A stretch of DNA of 33,168 bases from Chloroflexota bacterium (GCA_016199325.1 JACQGW010000387.1:1-33168); one strand, 5' to 3'. Counted from the first letter of the stretch, positions 22,170 to 29,935 are shown. Made by a program: numbers and translations. The notes: generated from the sequence alone by a model not told the origin.

Positions 22170-23231
22170 GTGAACCGTCTCCAGGCGACGATCGCCGCAA
22201 TCGGTCCGCTCGACGCGGCCATATTGGCTGCCGCGCGAGCCCGGCAGGATACCTTGACGAAGCCCCCCGGCAGTCTTGGCCGCCTCGAAGACCTCTCGGT
22301 GCAGGTGGCCGCCATTCAGGGCCGGACGCAACCGACCGTGTCTCGGAAGGCCATCGTCGTCATGGCGGGCGACCACGGCGTTGCGGCCGAAGGGGTCAGC
22401 GCCTATCCATCGGAGGTGACGCCGCAGATGGTGCTGAACTTCCTCGCCGGCGGCGCCGCCATCAACGTCCTGGCGCGCCGGGTGGGCGCCGGCGTCGTCG
22501 TCGTCGACGTCGGCGTCGCCGCCGACCTGCCTGCACACCCCGGGCTGGTCAGCGCCAGGGTCGCCCCTGGCACTGCCAATCTCGCGAAGGGCCCGGCCAT
22601 GACGCCAGAACAGGCGGTCCGGGCTATCGAGGTCGGGCTCGACGTCGTCGAGACGGAGGTCCGGCGAGGGCTCGACCTCGTCGCCACCGGCGACATGGGG
22701 ATCGGCAACACGACGCCGTCCGCTGCCATCACGGCTGTGCTGACCGGCCTGCCGGTTGCCAAGGTGACCGGCCGTGGGACCGGCGTCGACGATCACGGCC
22801 TGGCTCGGAAGGTGGCCGTCATCGAGCAGGCGATCGCCGTGAACCGGCCGGATCCGGCCAACGGACTCGACGTGCTGGCGAAGGTCGGCGGCCTGGAGAT
22901 CGCCGGACTGGCCGGCGTCGTCCTCGGCGCGGCAGCGCAGCGGATTCCCGTCGTCGTCGACGGGTTCATCTCCGGCGCCGCGGCGCTCGTCGCCTGCCGC
23001 CTTTGCCCGCAGGCGCGGGACTACCTGATCGCCGGCCATTGCTCGGTCGAGATCGGCCACCGGGCGATCCTGGCCGACCTCGGGCTCACGCCGCTCCTGG
23101 ACCTCTCGATGCGGCTGGGCGAAGGGACCGGCGCCGCGCTGGCGATGGGGATCATCGACGGCGCCGTCGGCATTCTGAACGAGATGGCTACCTTCGCCTC
23201 GGCCGGAGTCTCGGGGCGGAGTGACGAGTGA
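22170..23231 (+). CDS. cobT: Nicotinate-nucleotide:dimethylbenzimidazole phosphoribosyltransferase (353 aa)
   Basis: Makes alpha-ribazole phosphate from nicotinate mononucleotide and the lower-ligand base, for the nucleotide loop. Family blocks are complete: LTKPPGSLGRLEDL near the start, VVMAGDHGVAAEGVSAYP, the GDMGIGNTTPSAA block, and the C-terminal MRLGEGTGAALAM with catalytic Glu318. Length matches the enzyme of Salmonella. GTG 22170 has a near-perfect GGAGG five bases upstream (AAGGAGGACTAC), the strongest ribosome site in the operon. It starts 11 bases after the chelatase gene. Not to be confused with the cobaltochelatase CobT subunit, which is absent here. Confidence 0.96.
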   Translation: MNRLQATIAAIGPLDAAILAAARARQDTLTKPPGSLGRLEDLSVQVAAIQGRTQPTVSRKAIVVMAGDHGVAAEGVSAYPSEVTPQMVLNFLAGGAAINVLARRVGAGVVVVDVGVAADLPAHPGLVSARVAPGTANLAKGPAMTPEQAVRAIEVGLDVVETEVRRGLDLVATGDMGIGNTTPSAAITAVLTGLPVAKVTGRGTGVDDHGLARKVAVIEQAIAVNRPDPANGLDVLAKVGGLEIAGLAGVVLGAAAQRIPVVVDGFISGAAALVACRLCPQARDYLIAGHCSVEIGHRAILADLGLTPLLDLSMRLGEGTGAALAMGIIDGAVGILNEMATFASAGVSGRSDE

Positions 23232-23276
23232 TGGGTGTTGAGTGATGAGTGACGCCTGACGCATGACGAGTGACGT
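23220..23276. repeat. GAGTGAYG short-word repeat between cobT and cobS
   Basis: A run of near-identical words (GAGTGACG, GAGTGATG, CATGACGAG) fills the whole spacer from the end of cobT to the cobS start codon. TGACGCATGACG (23257-23268) is the exact inverse of 12665-12676 in the btuC-btuF spacer. Any ribosome site of cobS (GACGAG) is drawn from the repeat. Confidence 0.7.
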
Positions 23277-23999
23277 ATGCTCTGGGCGTTTCGGTTTCTG
23301 ACGGTGCTGCCGCTGCCGGTGCGGCGGGAGGCGACGCCGGACGAGTGGGGGCGGGGTCAGGTAGCGTTTCCGATCGTCGGGCTGGCTATCGGCCTGATCC
23401 TGGTCGGCCTCGACGCGGCGCTCGGGCGGGTATGGCCGCCGGTGGTCGTCAACGGCCTTCTGATCCTCGCGGCGGTGCTGCTGACCGGCGGGCTCCACCA
23501 GGATGGGCTCATGGACAGTTGCGACGGGCTCTTCGCTCCGCGCAGCCCGAAGGAGCGGCTCGAGATCATGCGCGACAGCCGGGTGGGCAGTTTCGGCGTC
23601 CTGGGCCTGGTGCTCGTCGTGTTGCTGAAGTACGGCGCGCTCATGGGGCTCCCGCCCGCTCAGCGGGTGCCGGCGCTCCTGCTGGCGCCGACGCTCGGCC
23701 GCTGGACGATGGTGGCGGCGCTCCGGGGTTTCCCGTACGCGCGCCCGGTCGGTCTCGGCGCGGCCTACAAGGCGGCGGCGACGACCGGCCGGCTCGCCCT
23801 GGCGACGCTCGTCGCCGCTGCCACCGCCGCTGCCATCGCCGGCGCGCTCGGCCTGGCCGTGCTGGGCCTGGCAGCGGTCTGGACGTTTCTCGCGGGCCGG
23901 TGGGTGCTCCGCCGCATCCCCGGTCTGACCGGCGATACCTACGGCGCCATCAACGAGACGGTCGAGACGGTGGTCTTGCTGGCGATGGTAGCGATCTGA
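23277..23999 (+). CDS. cobS: Adenosylcobinamide-GDP ribazoletransferase, cobalamin synthase (240 aa)
   Basis: An integral membrane enzyme that joins AdoCbi-GDP and alpha-ribazole (phosphate) as the last assembly step. The signature GGLHQDGLMDSCDGLFAPRS carries the catalytic Asp-rich motif, and RLEIMRDSRVGSFG follows as expected. About six hydrophobic segments are visible, mostly in the second half. ATG 23277 gives MLWAFRFLTVLPLPVRR, the normal N-terminus. It lacks a convincing ribosome site. It lies between cobT and cbiB, in the usual nucleotide-loop cluster. Length is slightly short of the Enterobacterial enzyme (about 247) and complete. Confidence 0.95.
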   Translation: MLWAFRFLTVLPLPVRREATPDEWGRGQVAFPIVGLAIGLILVGLDAALGRVWPPVVVNGLLILAAVLLTGGLHQDGLMDSCDGLFAPRSPKERLEIMRDSRVGSFGVLGLVLVVLLKYGALMGLPPAQRVPALLLAPTLGRWTMVAALRGFPYARPVGLGAAYKAAATTGRLALATLVAAATAAAIAGALGLAVLGLAAVWTFLAGRWVLRRIPGLTGDTYGAINETVETVVLLAMVAI

Positions 24000-24043
24000 C
24001 GCGGGTTCGAGGGACGACGAACCGCCAGGAATGTCGTCTGGTC

Positions 24044-24080
24044 GTAGGAACTTGTAGGAACTCGGGGGATTTCGGGGGAG
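24044..24080. repeat. GTAGGAACTCGGGGG dispersed repeat, copy 1
   Basis: The spacer after cobS has GTAGGAA (24044-24050) repeated as GTAGGAACTCGGGGGA (24054-24069) then TTTCGGGGGAG. A close copy stands at 31885-31911. The full 24000-24222 stretch otherwise shows no second gene; it is open in the cbiB frame. Confidence 0.65.
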
Positions 24081-24222
24081 TAGTGTGATGCCGAGCAGTC
24101 CGCGAGCGTTGCGGCTCACTACGGACGATGAACATGCCGGCCGGGGAGGGCGACCCAGTTCGAACCAGCAGCGACCGGGCGATGCCTCGCTGCGGCTCGG
24201 CATAGCAGGCAGTGGATCGGAA

Positions 24223-25194
24223 ATGGCGCGTACTGACTCAATACCCGCTCTCTCGTTTTTCGTCGCGGTGCTGGTCGACCTCGTCGCCGGCGAGCCGCCG
24301 GCCCCCGTTCATCCGGTGGTCTGGATGGGGCGGGTCGTCGACGGGCTGCGGCGGCGAGCGCCGAAGGAGGGTCCTGTGCGACAGCTCCTCTATGGCGCCG
24401 GCATGGCCGTGGCGCCGCCGGCGGTGTATGCCGTTGGGACGTGGCTCGTCCTGCGCGCCCTCGGGCGGGTGCATCCGGTCGTGCGGCTCGCGGCCGAGGT
24501 CGCCATCCTGAAGAGCATGTTCGCCATCCGTGAGCTGATCCGATCGGTCGAACGGGTCGAGGCCGCCCTGGCCGCCGACCGACCGGATGAAGCGCGCGAG
24601 GCGCTCAGGAGCCTCGTCAGTCGAGACACGTCGGGGCTGGGCACCGATCTCCTGGCGGCGGCCGCGATCGAGTCGGTCGCCGAGAACGCGAGCGATTCGT
24701 TCGTCGGCCCGATGCTGGCAACGCTCGCCTTCGGTGTGCCGGGCGCTGTGACCTATCGGGCCATCAACACCGCCGACTCGATGATCGGCTACCACGGCGC
24801 CTACGAGTACCTGGGCAAAGCCGCCGCCCGGCTGGACGACCTCGCCAACCTCGTGCCGGCGCGGGCGACGGGCTGGCTCGTCGTCGCCGGCTCGGCGCTG
24901 GCCGGCGGCGATTGGCAGAGGGCCCGAGCCATCATGCGGCGGGACCACACCAGGACTGAAAGTCCCAACGCCGGCTGGCCGATGAGCGCCATGGCGGGCG
25001 CCCTCGGCGTCCGGCTCGAAAAGGTCGGCCACTACCGACTCGGCGATCCCGACCAGGCGATTCAGCCCGCCGACGTCGGCCGTGCCGTTCGGATCGTCCG
25101 CGCCGCACTGCTGGTCGCGGTCGGCGCGTCGATTCTCGTGGGAGGAATGCGTGAGCTCAGCCGTGCCTCCGAAACCGCGCGCCGCAATCGCTGA
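24223..25194 (+). CDS. cbiB: Adenosylcobinamide-phosphate synthase (323 aa)
   Basis: Membrane protein that attaches (R)-1-amino-2-propanol phosphate to adenosylcobyric acid. Typical N-terminus with DLVAGEPPAPVHPVVWMGR, followed by the SRDTSGLGTDLLAAAAIESVAENASDSFVGPM block, YRAINTADSMIGYH, the DDLANLVPARATGWL motif and a late SPNAGWPMSAMAGALGVRLEK. ATG 24223 matches the family's beginning. An in-frame GTG 24085 or ATG 24088 would add 46 or 45 residues of Arg/Ser-rich sequence with no family match. About four to five hydrophobic stretches. It overlaps the next gene by 44 bases. The ribosome site is weak. Confidence 0.93.
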   Translation: MARTDSIPALSFFVAVLVDLVAGEPPAPVHPVVWMGRVVDGLRRRAPKEGPVRQLLYGAGMAVAPPAVYAVGTWLVLRALGRVHPVVRLAAEVAILKSMFAIRELIRSVERVEAALAADRPDEAREALRSLVSRDTSGLGTDLLAAAAIESVAENASDSFVGPMLATLAFGVPGAVTYRAINTADSMIGYHGAYEYLGKAAARLDDLANLVPARATGWLVVAGSALAGGDWQRARAIMRRDHTRTESPNAGWPMSAMAGALGVRLEKVGHYRLGDPDQAIQPADVGRAVRIVRAALLVAVGASILVGGMRELSRASETARRNR

Positions 25195-26269
25195 TCTGCC
25201 CGCCTGCCCGCACGGATCGATCACCGGCGAAGAGCTGCGCCGCCTGGGCGTCGATCTGGCCGAGGTCGTCGACTTCAGCGCCAGCGCCAACCCGTATGGG
25301 CCGCCGCCGGCCGTCCGCGCGGCGCTCGCCGCCCTCGATGACCGTGCCGTCGGACGCTATCCCGACGACGGCGCCCCGGCGCTGCGCCGGGCCATCGCCG
25401 AGCAAAACGGGGTTGACCCGGCCCAGGTCGTCGCCGGCAACGGCTCGATCGAGCTCATGTGGCTCGTCGCTCTGGCCTATCTCGACCCCGGCGACACCGT
25501 TCTGGTCTTCGAGCCGACCTTCGGCGAGTACGCGCGCGCTGTCCGGATCGCCGGCGCCCGCGTCGTCGGTTTTCGGACAGTGGCCGCCGACGACTTCGCG
25601 CTCGACGCCGACGCTGCCGCCGCGGCGATCCGGCGCGAGCGTCCCAGGCTCATCTTCCTCTGCAACCCGAACAACCCGACCGGCCGGCTCCTGCCACGCC
25701 GGGCTATCGAGCGGCTGCTCGACGCCTCCGAAGACAGCCTGCTCGTCCTGGACGAAGCCTACGCGGCCTTCGCCGACGGCTGGGAGCCCGTCGCCGACCT
25801 GGTCGGCAGCGGGCGCCTCGTGATCCTGCGCTCGATGACCAAGGACTACGGCATCGCCGGGTTGCGGCTGGGCTATGCCATCGCGAGCCCGGACGTGGTC
25901 GGGGCGCTCGATCGCGTTCGGCCGCCGTGGTCGGTCAGCGCGCCGGCGGTGGCAGCCGGCCTCGCCGCGCTCGCCGACGACGCCTTCCTCGCCGACACCC
26001 TGCCGCTCGTCCGTTCGGCCCGCCGATACCTCGTCGGCGCGTTCGGCGAGCTGGGCTTCCGGGCGGTGCCGGCGGTCGCCAACTACGTCCTGTTGCCGGT
26101 CGGCGATGGCGCCGCGTTTCGCAGTGCGCTGCTTCGCCGCGGCTGTGTCGTCCGCGATTGCGCCTCGTTCGGCCTGCCCGCATACGTCCGAATCGGCGTC
26201 AGAACGTTGCCGGAGTGCCGGCGCCTGATTGCAGCAGTGGAGGCCACATGCCAGCGCGCACGCTCATGA
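25151..26269 (+). CDS. cobD: Threonine-phosphate decarboxylase-type PLP enzyme (372 aa)
   Basis: A fold-type I aminotransferase family enzyme, expected to decarboxylate L-threonine-O-3-phosphate to the aminopropanol phosphate used by CbiB. Marks: the HGSI and DFSASANPYGPP opening typical of CobD rather than plain HisC, CNPNNPTG (171-178), LDEAY with Asp201, the PLP lysine Lys231 in RSMTKDYG, and the phosphate-contacting Arg in GLRLGY. GTG 25151 has GGAGG five bases before it. The gene starts 44 bases inside cbiB and ends 22 bases inside cobQ, so the three are tightly coupled. Histidinol-phosphate aminotransferase is the alternative reading of the family; the neighbours decide for CobD. Confidence 0.9.
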   Translation: MSSAVPPKPRAAIADLPACPHGSITGEELRRLGVDLAEVVDFSASANPYGPPPAVRAALAALDDRAVGRYPDDGAPALRRAIAEQNGVDPAQVVAGNGSIELMWLVALAYLDPGDTVLVFEPTFGEYARAVRIAGARVVGFRTVAADDFALDADAAAAAIRRERPRLIFLCNPNNPTGRLLPRRAIERLLDASEDSLLVLDEAYAAFADGWEPVADLVGSGRLVILRSMTKDYGIAGLRLGYAIASPDVVGALDRVRPPWSVSAPAVAAGLAALADDAFLADTLPLVRSARRYLVGAFGELGFRAVPAVANYVLLPVGDGAAFRSALLRRGCVVRDCASFGLPAYVRIGVRTLPECRRLIAAVEATCQRARS

Positions 26270-27807
26270 TCCAGGGCACCGGTTCTTCGGTCGGCAAGAG
26301 CTTGATCGTCGCCGCCCTCTGCCGGATATTTCTGCAGGATGGCCATCGGGTGGCTCCGTTCAAGGCGCAGAACATGGCGCTGAACTCCTTTGCGACGCCC
26401 GACGGCGGCGAGATCGGACGCGCCCAGGCTGTCCAGGCGGAGGCATCCGGCATTCCGCCGCACGTCGACATGAATCCGATCCTGCTGAAGCCCGAGGCGC
26501 ACAGCCGGTCGCAGGTGGTGGCCCTGGGACGGCCGTCCGGGACCATCGGCGGGGGAGACTATGTCCAGGGGAAGGCCAGGCTCTGGCCGATCGTCGTGGG
26601 CGCGCTGGCACGGCTGCGGGAGCAGTACGACGTCGTCATCATCGAGGGCGCCGGCAGCCCGGCCGAGGTCAATCTGCGCGACGGGGACATCGTGAACATG
26701 CGAGTCGCGGCGCTGGCCGATGCGCCGGTCGTGCTCGTCGGCGACATCGACCGCGGCGGCGTGTTCGCCTGGCTTGTCGGAACGCTGGAGCTCCTCGAGC
26801 CCGACGAGCGCGCGCGCGTGCGCGGCCTGCTGATCAACAAGTTCCGAGGCGACCTGGGCCTGCTGGTGCCGGGGCTCCGCTTCCTGGAGCAGCGCACGAG
26901 CCTCCCGGTGCTGGGCGTCGTGCCATACCTGGCAGACCTCCGGATCGCCGAGGAGGACTCGGTGGCGCTGGAGAACGCGCCCTCACCCCCGGCCCCTCTC
27001 CCGCTCGGCGGGAGAGGGGAGATGGGGGGAGCGCCCTCACCCCTCGACGTCGCCGTCGTCCAGTTGCCGCACATCGCCAACTTCGACGACTTCGACCCGC
27101 TGGCGAGCGAGCCCGGCGTAGTGCTCCGCTACGTGTCCCGGCCGGAGGCGCTGGGCCGTCCCGACCTCGTCATCCTACCGGGCACGAAGACGACCGTCGT
27201 CGACCTTGCCTGGCTGCAGGCGGTCGGTCTGGCGAGCCAGATCGTCGACCTGGCGGCGGCAGGGACGCCGATTCTTGGTGTCTGCGGCGGGTATCAGATG
27301 CTGGGCGAGCTCATCGCCGACCCCGACGGCGTGGAGTCCGCCGAGCCGGTCATCCGGGGACTCGGGCTCCTGCCGGTCGAGACGATCTTCACCCGGGAGA
27401 AATGGACCTGTCAGGTAGCGGGGTCCATCGTCGCGCCGCGCGGAGTGCTGGCGGCCGCGCGCGGACAGCCGGTGACGGGCTACGAGATCCACATGGGCGA
27501 GTCGCGCACGGCCGGCTCAGCGCCGGTCTGCCACCTGACCGTCCGCTCCGGCGAACGGATCGACCAGGCCGACGGCGCCGTCGGCACGGCCGGCGATGTG
27601 GCCGGCACCTACCTGCACGGGCTCTTTGCCAACGACGGCCTGCGCCGGGCGATCCTGGCCGAGCTGGCTCGGCGCAAGGGGATCGCGCTGTTCTGGACGG
27701 CGTCGGTCCGCAGTCGCGACGACGAGTACGATCGGCTGGCTGCCCACGTGCGGCGGTCGATCAACGTCGAGGCGCTCTACGCGATGATCGGGCTGCCATG
27801 CCCATGA
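26248..27807 (+). CDS. cobQ: Adenosylcobyric acid synthase (519 aa) with an in-frame repeat insertion
   Basis: Amidates four side chains of adenosylcobyrinic a,c-diamide using glutamine and ATP (CobQ/CbiP). The N-terminal dethiobiotin-synthetase-like domain has GTGSSVGKS (10-18), FKAQNMALNS and EGAGSPAEVNL. The C-terminal class I glutaminase has the nucleophile Cys346 (GVCGGYQML) and His457 (TYLHGLF). Length is normal to slightly long. Between the two domains, residues 244-265 (APSPPAPLPLGGRGEMGGAP and on) are encoded by a GC-rich palindromic repeat that keeps the frame. ATG 26248 has GGAGG four bases before it. The gene overlaps cobD by 22 bases and cobU by 10. Confidence 0.95.
   Translation: MPARTLMIQGTGSSVGKSLIVAALCRIFLQDGHRVAPFKAQNMALNSFATPDGGEIGRAQAVQAEASGIPPHVDMNPILLKPEAHSRSQVVALGRPSGTIGGGDYVQGKARLWPIVVGALARLREQYDVVIIEGAGSPAEVNLRDGDIVNMRVAALADAPVVLVGDIDRGGVFAWLVGTLELLEPDERARVRGLLINKFRGDLGLLVPGLRFLEQRTSLPVLGVVPYLADLRIAEEDSVALENAPSPPAPLPLGGRGEMGGAPSPLDVAVVQLPHIANFDDFDPLASEPGVVLRYVSRPEALGRPDLVILPGTKTTVVDLAWLQAVGLASQIVDLAAAGTPILGVCGGYQMLGELIADPDGVESAEPVIRGLGLLPVETIFTREKWTCQVAGSIVAPRGVLAAARGQPVTGYEIHMGESRTAGSAPVCHLTVRSGERIDQADGAVGTAGDVAGTYLHGLFANDGLRRAILAELARRKGIALFWTASVRSRDDEYDRLAAHVRRSINVEALYAMIGLPCP
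26977..27043. repeat. REP-like palindromic element inside cobQ
   Basis: A perfect 12-base inverted repeat CCCCTCTCCCGC/GCGGGAGAGGGG (26993-27004 and 27008-27019, three-base loop) sits between 13-base direct repeats GCGCCCTCACCCC (26977-26989 and 27031-27043). The distance between the direct repeats is 54 bases, exactly 18 codons. A related element begins at 33129. Confidence 0.85.
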
Positions 27808-28430
27808 ACGACGCTCGCCGGCTCGTGCTCATTCTCGGCGGCGCCAGGAGCGGCAAGAGCACGTTCGCCGAGCAATTGGCGGCGGCGATGCCGGGGCCGA
27901 TCGCCTACCTGGCGACGGCGACGGTCGGCGATGATGAGGAGATGCGCCGGCGGGTCGCCGTCCACCGGCAGGCGCGGCCGGCCGAGTGGCAAACCGTCGA
28001 GGAGCCGACCGATCTGGCCGCCGGACTCCGGCAGGCCGAGGGCGCTCGAACCATCCTGCTCGACTGTGTGACGCTCTGGGCCGCAAACGTCCTGCTGGGG
28101 GAAAGCACTGAGGAGGCGGCCGAGGTGGCCGTCGATGGCCGCCTCGACGACTTTCTCGCCGCCTACGAAGCCGGCAAGGCGAGCGTGATCGCTGTCTCCA
28201 ACGAGGTCGGCCTCGGGCTCGTCCCGCCGTACCCGCTTGGCCGGCTCTATCGGGATGTGCTCGGCCGGGTCAATCAGCGCCTGGCCGCCCGCGCCGACAC
28301 CGTCTACCTGATGATCGCCGGACTGCCGGTGGAGATCAAGGCGTTGGCGGCCGCTACCCTCCGGGCTCTTCCTGCGCTGCGCCTGCACCCGGCCTCAGAC
28401 CCGGAAGCTCCTACCAGGTCTCGATCTTGA
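27798..28430 (+). CDS. cobU: Adenosylcobinamide kinase / adenosylcobinamide-phosphate guanylyltransferase (210 aa)
   Basis: Phosphorylates adenosylcobinamide and then transfers GMP to it, feeding CobS. P-loop GGARSGKS (14-21), TATVGDDEEMRRRVAVH with the guanylylated His56, RPAEWQTVEEP, LLDCVTLWAANVLL and VSNEVGLGLVPPYPLGRLYRD are all in place. Length is near the usual 180-200 with a short extra tail. ATG 27798 is taken as start (GGG six bases upstream); ATG 27804, overlapping the cobQ stop as ATGA, is equally possible. It is the last cobalamin gene of the run; no intrinsic terminator with a T-run is visible after it. Confidence 0.95.
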   Translation: MPMNDARRLVLILGGARSGKSTFAEQLAAAMPGPIAYLATATVGDDEEMRRRVAVHRQARPAEWQTVEEPTDLAAGLRQAEGARTILLDCVTLWAANVLLGESTEEAAEVAVDGRLDDFLAAYEAGKASVIAVSNEVGLGLVPPYPLGRLYRDVLGRVNQRLAARADTVYLMIAGLPVEIKALAAATLRALPALRLHPASDPEAPTRSRS

Positions 28431-28557
28431 GGTGTTCTACCTCCTCCAGGGTTTCCTGGAGATCAGGTCGCAGGACAATGCCGTCCATGTCCACCTCCAC
28501 GCCTTGCACCAGGCGCCGGTGTCTCAACTCTACCAGTTCCGCGACCCGGTTTCCTTT
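28411..28557 (-). other. Small open frame on the minus strand, 48 codons, possible small protein or remnant
   Basis: Between a TAG at 28558 and a TAG at 28411 the minus strand reads 48 sense codons ending VEVDMDGIVLRPDLQETL and EEVEHLKIETW. The acidic, helix-like composition looks coding. No good ATG start exists upstream: CTG 28536, TTG 28527, GTG 28506 or GTG 28500 are the options, and AAAGGA (28557-28552 region) precedes the first. It overlaps the end of cobU by 20 bases, tail to tail. I recognise no family. Start is unresolved, so this may be a remnant. Confidence 0.35.
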
Positions 28558-28624
28558 CTACGACTGGCGTGCTATAGTTGGCTCCGTCGCTCGTTGCTGG
28601 CTGAAGAGGCTGCCGGGAACCTGC

Positions 28625-28630
28625 TATGAT
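28625..28630 (+). promoter_or_regulatory. Extended -10 element close to coaBC
   Basis: TGCTATGAT (28622-28630) is an extended -10 box; the -35 region is poor. Transcription would begin near 28637, three bases before the coaBC start codon, which implies a leaderless or near-leaderless mRNA. A similar TGCTATAGT lies at 28570-28578. Confidence 0.45.
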
Positions 28631-28639
28631 GGGGGAGCC

Positions 28640-29863
28640 ATGACCGACCAACGGGTTCCGGTGTTGATCGACAAGCACGTCGTCCTCGGCGTGACCGGGT
28701 CGATTGCCGCCTACAAGGCGATCGAGCTGGCGAGCCGCCTCGTGCAGGCCGGCGCTCGAGTCGACGTCGTGATGACGGCGGCGGCCCAGCAGTTCGTGAC
28801 GCCGCTCTCGTTCCAGAGCCTGACCCATCGGCCGGTGGTCACCGACATGTTCTCGCTCCAGAACGAGATGAGCGTCGAGCACGTCGGGCTTGCCCGTCGG
28901 GCGGACGTGCTGCTGGTCGCCCCGGCAACGGCCGACGTGATCGCTCGCCTGGCGCTCGGGCTGGCCGACGACCCGCTGACGACGACGGCACTGGCGACGT
29001 CGGCACCGCTCGTCGTCGCGCCGGCGATGGAGCGCCACATGCTCGAACATCCGGCGACCGCCGGCCACCTCACCACGCTGCGGGCGCGCGGCGCCGCCGT
29101 CGTCGAGTCGGCGTTCGGCTACCTGGCCTCCGGCGCCACCGGTCGGGGCCGGCTGGCCGACTCGGCGGAGATCCTCGGCGTGGTGCGCCAGATGCTCGGG
29201 CGAGCAGGCGACCTGGCCGGCCGGCATGTCGTCGTCACGGCCGGCGGGACCCGGGAGCCTATCGATCCGGTCCGCGTGATCACGAACCGGTCGTCCGGCA
29301 AGATGGGGTACGCTCTGGCCGAGATGGCACGGGATCGCGGCGCTCGGGTCAGCCTGGTGAGCACCGCCGAGCAGCCGCCGGTCGGCGTCAAGGTGGTTCG
29401 CGTCGAGACGGTCGCCGAGATGGCCGAGGCCGTCCGGGCGGCGACGGCCGATGCCGACGCGCTCATCATGGCCGCTGCGCCGGCCGACTTCCGGCCGGCG
29501 TTGCCGGCCGAGCAGAAGATCAAGAAAAGCGGCAGCAGTTTGACGATCGATCTGGTGCCGACGGTCGACATCCTCGCCCAAACGCGCGGGAGCTTCGTCC
29601 GAGTGGGGTTCGCCGCCGAGAGCGAGCGGGTCGTCGAGCACGCGCGCGCCAAGCTGCTCGGCAAGGACCTGGACCTGATCGTCGCCAACGATATCACACT
29701 GGCCGGCAGCGGCTTTGGCGCCGACGAGAACCGCGTCGTCATCCTGGATCGACAGGGAGGAGTCGAGGATTTGCCGCTCATGGCGAAGACGGCCGTCGCC
29801 CAGCGCATTCTCGACCGGGTTGTCGCGTTGCTGAAAGGCCGGCAGTTGGGTCAGCGGGAATGA
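28640..29863 (+). CDS. coaBC: Phosphopantothenoylcysteine decarboxylase / phosphopantothenate-cysteine ligase (407 aa)
   Basis: Bifunctional flavoprotein of coenzyme A synthesis: the CoaB half joins cysteine to phosphopantothenate, the CoaC half decarboxylates the product. CoaC (about 10-185): VLGVTGSIAAYKAIEL, the catalytic-type His81 in EHVGLARRAD, and LVAPATADVIARLA. CoaB (about 193-400): VVVTAGGTREPIDPVR, TNRSSGKMGYA, AAPADFRP, KIKKSG, and a NDIT block. Two CoaC positions differ from the textbook enzyme: PAMN is PAME (Glu131) and the flap Cys of ACG is Ser164 (ASG). ATG 28640 follows GGGGGAGCC. It is a single gene, followed by a strong hairpin at 29886-29935. Confidence 0.94.
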   Translation: MTDQRVPVLIDKHVVLGVTGSIAAYKAIELASRLVQAGARVDVVMTAAAQQFVTPLSFQSLTHRPVVTDMFSLQNEMSVEHVGLARRADVLLVAPATADVIARLALGLADDPLTTTALATSAPLVVAPAMERHMLEHPATAGHLTTLRARGAAVVESAFGYLASGATGRGRLADSAEILGVVRQMLGRAGDLAGRHVVVTAGGTREPIDPVRVITNRSSGKMGYALAEMARDRGARVSLVSTAEQPPVGVKVVRVETVAEMAEAVRAATADADALIMAAAPADFRPALPAEQKIKKSGSSLTIDLVPTVDILAQTRGSFVRVGFAAESERVVEHARAKLLGKDLDLIVANDITLAGSGFGADENRVVILDRQGGVEDLPLMAKTAVAQRILDRVVALLKGRQLGQRE

Positions 29864-29885
29864 TCACCAGAGTGCAGGTGATCCG

Positions 29886-29935
29886 AGAACGCGGGGGAGG
29901 GTCAGCCGGGCTGACGGCTGACCCTCCGCCGTTCT
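29886..29935. terminator. Strong two-part hairpin after coaBC, terminator-like without T-run
   Basis: GGAGGGTCAGCC (29896-29907) and GGCTGACCCTCC (29916-29927) form a perfect 12-pair stem with an eight-base loop. AGAACG (29886-29891) and CGTTCT (29930-29935) extend it below an internal loop. No T-run follows on either strand, so it may end transcripts with help, or serve as the 3' end of the minus-strand RNA candidate. Confidence 0.55.

Noticed and set aside
24001..24020. tRNA T-arm suggested by GGGTTCGAGGG
   Set aside because: No acceptor or anticodon stems can be drawn around it.
24085..24222. Longer CbiB starting at 24085 or 24088
   Set aside because: The extra residues are Arg/Ser-rich, have no family match and begin next to a dispersed repeat.
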